Shown here: piece by piece, positions 55,801 through 64,000 of the stretch
Numbering within the stretch: the stretch's first letter is position 1
Layout: each line of letters opens with the position of its first letter
From: Haliclona indistincta
Taxonomy: Eukaryota > Porifera > Demospongiae > Haplosclerida > Chalinidae
Assembly (NCBI GenBank): GCA_964017065.1
Contig: OZ024788.1
Span: forward strand, 8,279,202 to 8,343,201
DNA length: 64,000 nt
Reading direction: 5' to 3'
Translations under genes and position numbers: made by a program
The notes under the pieces: generated by a model
The model's input: the letters and a program-made list of their open reading frames with translations, nothing else
Databases searched by the model: none
What the model was told of the DNA's origin: nothing

Positions 55801-58800
55801 TTGACGCCCCCGGACTCATGTCAAAGAGCTTGTAATGTAAACGTAAACGCATTGGGCAATGCTGTAATGTAAACGCATTGGTCAATGCGCATGCGTTGCC
55901 AGTCCCTTTAAAACATACTAAGTCTATGGTATAACATAACCTATACTTACACAACAGCGATATACAAAATTCATTGTCATTGGTCATTACCTTCTTTAGA
56001 GTGCTCAAGCTTTCTCTGTTGTTGTTGAAAGTGTGCCATCATGTTGGTTTGTACTTTCAGAAGTCTCTGTTTCTCCTTTTCATTTTTGACTCTTTGCTTT
56101 TCTTTTTCGTCTTTACGTGAGTTCTTTTCATAATCTATGTTCCTCTGGATATGCTTCTCAAAGATAGATGGATTCGTATCTAATATATTATTAAAAATTA
56201 AGTGTATTCTGGGAATTCAATCTGGCTGTAATTAACCCTCGGTGCATGCGCCAGATGGATACAGACTTGCTCTGTGTGTCACAACACTCATTTCTAGGCA
56301 CGAACTAATGGTAAGTGCATCAATGGATTTGATTTTGATTCGCTAAAATGTTCTGATGTGCTCTCCTTCATGTAAGTCCTGGGACTATAAAATTAGACAA
56401 TGCGCTGTGTCAATCTGATTGTATCAAGCCAGATCAAGCCTGCGCAGGCTGTGCTTACAGCTTATTCATTGCATGCACTTTTCAATTTTCTCGTGACTGC
56501 AAAATATTTTTGCAATGTAAAAGTGTCGTTTCAATAGTTTTCTGTATGAAACTTGGAATAGAGGTAGACAAATCCCATCTCTATCCAAATGTCAATTCAG
56601 GAGAAAAAAATGCACTGTCACACCCCAGGCCAAAAAGTGGGTGGGTGGGTTGAGAGGGTTTTTACACAAAAAGTCATTTTGCGTAAATTTTAGCCACTAC
56701 ATTTCTGGTGCTCTGTAGAGTTGTTTTACAGGTTCTTGACACCAGAAGAGGTCTATATCATGCAGATATAACTATTATTTACAGTGTGTATATACATACA
56801 CTGTAAAAAGCAGGTAAAATGCATCATGCATTATGCTGTGAAGGGTGTGGACTGGAGGCGTGGCTAGCATAATGCATGCCAAGCAGCTTCTTCTGAGCCG
56901 GGCAGTTATTCTACTCACCAGCTTCTGAAGTAGATTCAGCTGCACTCAGCTATTGAGTACGTGTTGTTCTTCCGTCAAAAGAAGCTATCTAATCGTGCAG
57001 CATCGGGTGCGTTTTCTGCGACGAGCACTCTCTGAAACGTGCGGGTAGTCGCTTAATCTTGGCCACATTCACAGCGGTAGCGCAGTCGCTTTCTGATCTC
57101 AGCTTGCTGCAGCAGTGTTCTGCATGATCGCGATCGATACTACACTCGCGCTATCAACTCACCCGCGCTATCGACGACGAGCTACGTGTACGCGAACGTA
57201 ATCTGTTCATGAATATTAATTAGCTCTCATTGTGAATTTCATTATATGACAGGTTATGACGTGGTGGGTGGGTAATGGGGCTATGTAAAAAACCAGCCTG
57301 GGGTCGAAAATTTCCGCCACTGGCACCCCCTGCACTGTCATGTTTTATGACAGCAAACATGACAGGAATCGTTGCTACTATTGTGTTTAAGAATGAACTC
57401 AAACATGTCTTCGAGTTAACATTTCAACTTACTTTTCACTTTACTCCTAGTAAATAATATAGTGTTTTTTCTATTGAGTCAAACTCGAGTATATTTTAGA
57501 GTTAAAAGAATTATGAATAGCCAGATGCTTATACTCTTTGCTTGTGTAAAAGACTAAAAGTAGTGCGATAACTTCTACCATATGTGCATGCAAGCACTGT
57601 GTACACATGAGACTTGTCTTCTTTACTGTGCTAAAGATGATCACTACATGCTGCACCAAGCAGGCTAAACATTATAAATGGCCGCTGATCGCTCACTTTT
57701 GTTCTGGACTTGCTTTCTTTCAGCCAACATATTCCTGCTACTTTTCACCCACATAGTTGTCTGTGACCTTCTGCGTTATACCAAAGCTGCTGACTGCCTA
57801 AGTGCTGTTGCCATCGAGATGTGGTGTATTGTCGTACAAAAATCATGATGTATGAACTTATGGCACTACTGGTTAGCTTCAATGGAGAGAGGGCCTGGTG
57901 CCCCAGGCCCCCAACTGTCATTATTTTTTCTCGCTCTTGACCTTGCAATCTTTGTGAATGTAAGCGAGAGAATTTTTGTGGACTTTCTAGCTGCAAAACA
58001 GCAAAAAAATTATAAGTAAGCTGGAGGAACTGTAGAAATATATATCTCCGATTTTTTGGGGGTTTACCGTTACCTTTCGCCAAATAACTGTTTAAAAGTG
58101 GTTCCGTACAAGTTTACACTATTTTCCCTGTTTTGCCTTCATAGATGGGGTAAAAGAGTGTGGGGGGTACGCTGTTGTTCTCCTTCTTGTTACTACGGAA
58201 GAAAAGAGTGTGGGGTACACTCTTTTTCTCCATCTTAATGAAGGAAGAAAAGAGTGTGGGTATACTGTTTTTCTCCGGGTGTAGGTAAAACAAGAAACGA
58301 AACAGGAAACCCCGCCCACCCATAATTACTACTAAACCCTAAACCCAAACCCAAGACCCTAAAACGTTCGGGTATTGGTAACACCAGGAATGAGGGAACG
58401 GGAAATATGCATTGAGTGGGCATGGTCTCGCACAAACCCTAAACCCAAGACCTTAAAAACCTTCTCCTAACTGCGCAAAGTTGGGAGGGTCGTCCTAAAC
58501 CGGGCCTTCGGCCCTTGGTAAGCCTAAGGATCGTCGGGAGGGTCGTCCTAAACCGGGCCTTCGGCCCTTGGTAAGCCTAAGGATCGTCGGGAGGGTCATC
58601 CTAACCGGGCCTTCGGCCCTTGATAAGCCTAAAGATCGTCGGGAGGGTCGTCCTAAACCAGGCCTTCGGCCCTAGCTAAAGATTGTCAGGAAGTATGCCA
58701 ACCTAACAGCACCCAATATTACCCAGCACCCAGCGACCTAGTATTCTAATGTGCATTTTCAGCAGAGTGGGACTGGTGGGCTGCAACTTTTGCTTATGCT

Positions 58801-61800
58801 CCGAATTTCTCCATCATTTCTCGTTCACCGTTCCTCATTCCTGGTTTTACCACAACCCAAAACCTTTGCCTAACGGCGCCCAGTATTCGCCTAATGTGCC
58901 CAGTATGGACCTAACGGTGCCCAGTACTATTCTGGCACGTTAGGCGAATACTGGGCGCTGTTAGGTGAATACTGGGCACCGTTAGGCGAATACTCATCAA
59001 GATTAACAAAGGTATTATCATTATGCCTGATGCGCCTGTCCTTGCAAGATCGCTGCCAGTCAGTCACTGGTCATTCTACTTCCTACGATTCCTCCTTTTT
59101 TCCATCTTCCATTGCCATGTGGAACAATCTTCCTGTGGACATTCGGGAGAGTTGTACTGTTTTTTCCTTCAAAAATCTGTGGCTCTAATATCTAACTTAT
59201 AGGGTACTATTTAAGATTAGCATTTTTGCTATTTTTGGTATCCTTGCTACATGCAAACTTATTATAAAAAACAATACTGGGCACCGTTAGGCGAATACTG
59301 GGCGCTGTTAGGCAAATACTGGTCACCGTTAGGCGAATACTGGGCGCTGTTAGGCAAATACTGGGCACCGTTAGGCGAATACTGGGCGCTGTTAGGCAAA
59401 TACTGGGCACCTTTAGGTGAAGGTTTTAGGGTTTTGGGTTTAGGGTTTAGTAGTAATTATGGCCGGGCGCAGTTTCCTGTTTCGTTTCTTGTTTTACCTA
59501 CACCCGGAGAAAAACAGTGTACCCCACACTCTTTTCTTCCTTCATTAAGATGGAGAAAAACAGTGTACCCCCACACTCTTTTCTTCCTTCATTAAGATGG
59601 AGAAAAACAGTATACCCACACTCTTTTCTTCCGTAGTAACAAGAAGGAGAACAACAGTGTACCCCCACACTCTTTTATCCCTTCATAGATGGCAGCGTCA
59701 TAATAACAGTGTAGTTTTATCCTATCCCTTTAAAAGTGGAGGTTGAATGTACATGTATAGGTTAACCCATGGTTAACGACGGGGTTAATTTTATCGCCTC
59801 GAGGGGGTTACCGAGTTTATATTGCGTACTGCTGAGGTGCCATGGATTAACCATTTCGTAGCCCAGGAAGCTTGAGAATACTGCTCTTATGGTTACTAAA
59901 CGAAGCGCTCAAGATATTAGAGCCTCCATAGAAGTCACCAGAAGCGAATGACAGCACGTTGCTGAAAGACGGCAATGTAATCTTGCGTGAGTTTTTCGAC
60001 AACACCATATTGTTGCTACGGTGTTGCTATGTGACGTCACTTCCTGGAAATACTCATATTGCCCATCCATAGTATACGGGATATAACCACTGAGCAGTGC
60101 CTTTATCTTACGGTCGTCTGGGCTACAATTTTGCTTACTTTAGTTACAGTGTTTTTGCATACCAAGTTAAAATCTTAAAGTGGAATTATGATAATTTGAT
60201 AGAGGTCGTTGCTGCGTCGACTAGACATTATCGTGTTGAGTGGTGAGCTTTATTGCCGCAGCATATGAAACAATGATACAGTAAAACGTTTCGATCCGAG
60301 GATCGTCATCAGTTGATATGCTGCGGCAATAAAGCTCACCACTCAACACGATAATGGAATTATGATAATTGACCTATCAACACAAAATATGAATAGAAAA
60401 TTAATTTGATCATTCAATGTCATGCTTTCATTTTTGACTTGCTATGCATAAACTTCAAAAACTGCTGTACAGGGCTTTGAAAATACCTGCAGCCAACTAC
60501 ATTTCAGCTACATTACTTGTCACACAATTACAGCATCGTAAACTGACCTGCAGTCTCAGAGTCAGTAGACTCTGAGGATTTGTTTTCTATAGTTAGTGGA
60601 GGAGCACTGACTGCATCTTTGCAATCATGATTCAGTTGTTTGGCAGCGCTAGAACTAACTGTACCTATAAAACAAAATAATACTACATGCACATACATGT
60701 ATGCACACCCATATACTGACCAGTGTCTGGAGATGCCTTTTGCTCCTTAGCTGATACAGAAATACCGACTTCATCAACATTGGTATCTTCTTGTGGATCT
60801 GATTGAAAAACATAAGCCGCTCAATCAACAATTTGCATTTAATATTCGCCAGCACTCATAATTATATAAGTACTTCACATGCTCACATGCTGACAAGCTC
60901 CAGGATATTATATATACAGACATCAGATAACTGTGTTGGTTACTAGACAGATTACTGAATCTCCACGTGAGATTTGCATGACATTCAGTCAACGTCATGC
61001 ACACTAGCCAAATCTGAACTAGGGAGACCGTGCACTAGAGAGCTCACGACTTTCGAAAATTCCTTCAACTGCCGTCTATCAATCAAAACAGGCAATTCAT
61101 GCTGGTAAGTGTCTTGCATACCGTTCTCTCTCCATAGTTCATACCACGCGCACCATAGAAGAAATTAACCCTATTCGCTCGTGCAGTTGCACGTGTACGC
61201 ACGTGTGCTACAATAGTCGTTGTGACATCACAATGACTTGCCGTGTTAAGTTAACGGTAAAACATGCAACCTCCCTAGTGAGTGTGAAAAAGCCTTTCCC
61301 AATAACAGGCAATGGAATGTAATTAAGCATTCTTAAAAGTGAATTCACTTCCGGAGTCCCATTTAGCTCCTCCCAGCGGCTGTAATGTATGGGAGTGATT
61401 GAGAAAATAAACGAACTTTAGACTGCGCGTGCTCTTACACCTTACAGGCACAAGCTTTTAAGGTGACGGATAGCAATTTGCCTAATTACAAAAATGTTTT
61501 TATTCACTGTGCAAAAAGCAAACATATTACAACGCTATGAAGACTAGCAACGAAGACGCCACACTGTTCTTTCCTTTGGGGGCTATATCCAATGTCAGGC
61601 ACAGCGCAATACAGCGACAGCAGACAAGACTAGAGGGGCACTAAATGAAAAACGGAGCACCAAATTTCGGACGTGTTGTACGTAACAGTGTAACTACAGA
61701 GCCACACATTTACCGATAGGTTATCATCCTCCGGAGTTCCAGAATATACTGGCGAGGACGTCTGGGTAAAACGCAAAAGAGTCTTGAAACGGTCACCATT

Positions 61801-64000
61801 TTGCTGTCTTTTATCGACATTTCGAGCCATAACTTACGAACAAACCGACTTTCAGGCAAGTTTATAGTCTCTGGAACTCCGCCAAGGACCGTACAACTGG
61901 ACTAGCCAGGTTAAAACTATTACTTACTGAAGCTCTTTGCAAAATTTGGCGCTCCGTTTTATAACTGCTTCCCAGATCACTAACCGCCATAGACACCAAC
62001 TGCGAACGCCCCACGCATGTGAGGCCGCCTATGCATGTTCTCTGGCAGACTAGCCTGGCAGACACTAGGGCCAGGGCTAAACTACATCCTGTTTACACAG
62101 CACATGATGTACTGTAATTGGCTATTCTTTACTATAAACTTCACACATGTTCCACGTTGACTACCAATGCTGCTGGGGCACATCTTTGTCTTCGTTCTAT
62201 CGTTGCCTACCAACGCTAAACACTCTACACCGACAAAGAGGAACTGCTAGCACATGGTTGACGCTTCCACAAGGCTGTGCTTCTTTTAGTAACGCGTTCA
62301 TTCCAGTTATACAGCTATGTCTGACATCGCTAATCAACTAAATCACAATTGTGCTGATTCTAGTTTGTATTAATAGCCAGGCTTGTGCACTTGAAGTTAC
62401 CCGATTTTTGCAAGAATAATCAAAACCCAGCTTGAATACGCTGAGCCCAAAGTTCGTCCATTTTTTCAATAATTCCCATACATTACAGCCGCTAGTAGTG
62501 TTGCACCGATATGCAGATACACTATCTGTATCGGCAGATATGCATGTATCGGTACAGAATCTGAATCGGTCAAGTGATATCGGAATCACAGATACACGTA
62601 ACCATGGACAAATCAGCATTACATATTGGAAAATTCATATCAAAGGTCACCAATATGGGCAATAATTCTTCTCAATGACCACAAGGTCTCTTACAGAATA
62701 TATCACGAGAGTTGTCAAAATTGTTGCAAAACGAGTCTTTTAAAAATTAAATGACTATACTCAACTCTCAAACTGAATTGATCATTTAATGCATTGATAT
62801 CTGTATCGGTATCGATATCTGCAGTATTTTGACTTAAACATCGGTAAATCGGAATATCGGCAAATTTGCATATCGGTGCAACACTAGCCGCTAGTGGAGC
62901 AGCAGAAAGACTCTGGAAGTGACGTAACGTTTAATTAACTCCACACATACATTCCATTGGCTTATTGGGAAAGGCTTATTGCTAAATCACACTCATTGTA
63001 TGTACTGTACCTGGAGGAGGAGGAGGAGGGCAGGCATCAATAATGGCTTTGGTAAGAGTTCCTGGTAGACCAGCATCAGTGATACACTCAGCAAGAGCTG
63101 ACCAAGTGCGTGGAACAGCTGAATCAGTAGCATCATTATCATTACGAGACAACCAGTCTTTCAGGACTGTTCGAGCAAACACATCTTTCTCTTTGTATTC
63201 TTTTTCATATTTACTCACAAGAACATCGTCTTTTAGTAGCATGTGAGCAAAGTCTTCGCATTGCCATTGTTCCAATGAAGTAATCCATTGAATGACTTTA
63301 AGGCTAGATCCATCAGGCTTCTTCAGATTAAGTAACTCATTATATGAAGGTCTGCCAGCTGTAGACAAAAGCATAGTAAACTTAGTTTTGCAAACAAGAT
63401 CCAATACACTAAGAAGTAGGTCCAGTAAAAGCTGTCAAAAATGATGCCATTGACGTTTGTCAGATTAGCATCCCAAAAAAATGGCCGATGGCTGACCATT
63501 ATAATCCCCTCTGCTCTGATTGAACACCAGATATTGTTCAAGGTTAAAAAATGACAGAAAGCAACATCAAGGGGTCACCTAGTATCACCCGTGTCCACAT
63601 ACACGACCAGTATCTAGATCAAAATTTGACTCAGTATACTAGTACAAATGAATGGGCACGCACAGAAACATAACATGCACAAACATGCGCAATAATTAAT
63701 TTACTATTTGGATCAAACAATCAAGTGCAAAGAAAGCATACAATCAAACAATCACCAACGTTTTATAGGTCAGATTTGGGACGATCATGGTCTTGATTGT
63801 ACATGGTCGCGGATATGTGGCCACAGTACTCGGTGAATTATATTTCACTTACATGCTAGTGGTCCGGGATTAGTTTCCACATCACCGGAGATGATCAGAG
63901 CCTGAGAGATGATCACTATCAGTAGTACGAGTCTGACTAGAGCCTCTCGTAACAGACAACTACTAAGCAAGCCACGAACTTGAGAAAAGGAGAACCAGAA
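46893..64000 (-). CDS. NLR immune receptor: 2A peptide, Death, coiled coil, NACHT, LRR (5' end outside window, one internal TAG)
   Basis: Exons (minus) >64000-63853, 63358-63011, 60798-60721, 60658-60548, 56179-55991 and 49579-46893; every junction is phase 1 and stays open. Exon 1 is a hydrophobic segment (LVRLVLLIVIISQALIISG) followed by DVETNPGP, a 2A ribosome-skipping motif. Exon 2 is a Death domain (W-I-T-S-L-E-Q-W-Q-C-E-D-F-A, V-L-K-D-W-L-S-R; ending in poly-Pro). Exons 3-4 are Ser/Glu-rich linkers and exon 5 is a charged coiled coil. The last exon has Walker A G-L-P-G-V-G-K-S, Walker B L-L-I-V-D-G-L-D, the NACHT helical parts and about seven leucine-rich repeats. Such receptors sense microbial ligands and oligomerise through NACHT. 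A TAG at 48911-48909 interrupts the NACHT region before the frame continues; it may be a pseudogene, an allele or an error. Confidence 0.85.
50058..50630. mobile_element. 573-bp miniature element with ATCCGGAT-rich inverted ends
   Basis: Left AGCCCCGTTTACAC and right GTGTAAACGGGGCT are inverse; inside, ATCCGGATT blocks mirror each other. TTG flanks both sides (50055-50057, 50631-50633). No ORF of note. Confidence 0.8.
51103..51248. repeat. 146-bp near-palindrome
   Basis: TTATACCATGAAA...GGGCAATACGGGAT...AAATCACC...GGAAACCGA is mirrored by the right half, folding around GAGCGCGAAGCGCGAG. A likely foldback miniature element. Confidence 0.8.
51692..53133. mobile_element. Possible 1.4-kb composite element with nested miniature elements
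   Basis: The left end ACAGTGGAAGCTATCTAATC and the inverse of the right end (ACAGTCAAACCTGTCTAAGC) are similar and flanked by TA. Inside are a TA-flanked palindrome (52438-52613), Tigger-like ends (ACCTCGATTATCCGGAC at 52643 and inverse CCGGATAATCGAGGT near 52985) and a MITE-like block at 51828-52290. The order of insertions is not settled. Confidence 0.4.
52438..52613. mobile_element. 176-bp palindromic miniature element, TA target
   Basis: CAGTTG(T/C)TTGCGAAGATC with TTGCATAAC(G/A)GAAGCGAAAG mirrored on the right; TA duplicated at 52436-52437 and 52614-52615. Confidence 0.85.
53415..53820. repeat. Perfect inverted repeat, 152-bp arms, 102-bp centre
   Basis: 53415-53566 and 53669-53820 are inverse copies without a difference that I can find. 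No transposon termini are obvious. Perfect identity means a very young event, gene conversion or an assembly fold-over. Confidence 0.85.
58484..58675. repeat. 53-bp minisatellite, about four copies
   Basis: GGGAGGGTCGTCCTAAACCG GGCCTTCGGCCC-type units, each with the perfect hairpin GGGCCTTCGGCCC, repeated four times. Confidence 0.85.
59010..59190 (+). pseudogene. LINE 3' coding fragment inside the foldback-like element
   Basis: Plus strand reads S-Y-D-S-S-F-F-P-S-S-I-A-M-W-N-N-L-P-V-D and F-S-F-K-N-L-W-L then stop, the C-terminal signature after LINE reverse transcriptases. Confidence 0.6.
60227..60355 (-). ncRNA. Hammerhead-ribozyme-like inverted repeat (tentative)
   Basis: Perfect 40-bp arms 60227-60266 and 60316-60355 enclose 49 bases. 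On the minus strand these read CTGATGA, a small GATC-CTCG-GATC hairpin and GAAAC. This has the order of the conserved hammerhead core, with the long arms as helix I. Helix III would be very short. The unit lies between 16-base direct repeats (TGGAATTATGATAATT at 60181 and 60355). Confidence 0.4.
60799..63010. other. NLR intron 2 (2.2 kb)
   Basis: Contains the hAT-type miniature element at 62496-62886; otherwise no gene was recognised. Confidence 0.4.
62496..62886. mobile_element. 391-bp hAT-type miniature element
   Basis: Ends TAGTGTTGCACCGATATGCA and inverse TGCATATCGGTGCAACACTA; 8-bp target duplication GCCGCTAG at 62488-62495 and 62887-62894. The interior is rich in GTATCGG repeats, and there is no ORF. 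Confidence 0.9.
63860..63883 (-). other. 2A ribosome-skipping motif DVETNPGP
   Basis: GAT GTG GAA ACT AAT CCC GGA CCA on the minus strand gives D-V-E-T-N-P-G-P, the invariant 2A core, preceded by a leucine/isoleucine-rich segment and S-G. In the known mechanism the ribosome skips the Gly-Pro bond, releasing the upstream peptide and starting a new chain at Pro. Confidence 0.88.

Larger units (their letters stand above)
49580..55990. other. NLR intron (6.4 kb), repeat-rich
   Basis: Contains several miniature elements and inverted repeats (listed separately), a (GAAA)n run near 54376 and a tRNA-free, gene-poor remainder. A 51-codon frame at 54313-54441 (starting M-T-V-R-G-C-F-G) and a 132-codon frame at 55396-55794 have no recognised motif. 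Confidence 0.5.
58108..59700. mobile_element. Foldback-like element with repeat-built inverted ends and a LINE fragment inside
   Basis: The left 250-300 bases (AAAAGAGTGTGGGG(G)TAC units, CTCCTTCTTGTTACTACGG, TAAACCCTAAACCC) recur inverted at the right end. The centre has a 53-bp minisatellite, several copies of the unit TTAGGCGAATACTGGGC(A/G)C in both orientations, and a LINE 3' fragment. The architecture is like the element at 20533-23026 but the sequence is unrelated. The target duplication was not resolved. Confidence 0.65.
56180..60547. other. NLR intron holding the second foldback-like element
   Basis: Outside the element at about 58108-59700, this is AT-rich with CA/TG-rich dispersed repeats (for example TAACCCTCGGTGCATGCGCC at 56233). 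No gene was recognised. Confidence 0.4.

Noticed and set aside
58330..58460. TAAACCC / CCCTAAAC runs as an interstitial telomere
   Set aside because: The runs are irregular, short, and present in inverse at 59430-59460 as part of the element's inverted ends.

Overview
The window looks like nuclear DNA of a compact animal genome, most likely a demosponge. The evidence is short spliced genes with GT-AG introns, animal families (TRAF, IGBP1, AGPAT5, PPCS, NDUFA4, ULK4-like, SLC15, a Death-NACHT-LRR receptor) and a very high load of DNA transposons and miniature elements. No bacterial operon or CRISPR signal was seen. Assignments come from reading motifs by eye. Where an exon chain is given, donor and acceptor sites were read and the phases were checked to join into one open frame.

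Region 1 (1-8.9 kb): the 3' end of an unknown gene; a decayed RING exon; a three-exon TRAF (RING, TRAF zinc finger, coil, MATH); a small UQCC3-like mitochondrial gene; and, divergent from it, an intron-less RING/TRAF-zinc-finger/coil/filamin/NHL chimera.

Region 2 (8.9-28.8 kb): one AGPAT5-type acyltransferase gene. Its last intron is about 18 kb and acts as a transposon trap. It holds a decayed tyrosine-recombinase retroelement split by a 1.1-kb element with a 9-bp target duplication; a pogo/Tigger transposase split by an intact-looking 3.66-kb transposon with a 1093-residue DDE-type ORF and TTA duplication; a Tc1 fragment; a foldback-like element carrying HECT and HTH fragments; a 1.3-kb tandem duplication with a LINE insert; and a two-exon orphan gene.

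Region 3 (28.8-46.3 kb): IGBP1 converges on AGPAT5. PPCS contains, inside its introns, an SLC15-like transporter and a tRNA-Val array. A segmental duplication of the NDUFA4 / PPCS exon 1 / ULK4 start / tRNA-Val block has left two NDUFA4 paralogues. The PPCS exon survives in one copy and the ULK4-like pseudokinase in the other.

Region 4 (46.3-64 kb): one large minus-strand NLR immune-receptor gene that runs off the right edge. Its first visible exon encodes a hydrophobic stretch ending in a 2A ribosome-skipping motif (DVETNPGP). It is followed by Death domain, linker and coiled-coil exons, then a NACHT-LRR exon, all joined in phase 1. One in-frame TAG interrupts the NACHT region. Its introns carry several miniature transposons, a second foldback-like element, a perfect 152-bp inverted repeat and a hammerhead-ribozyme-like inverted repeat.
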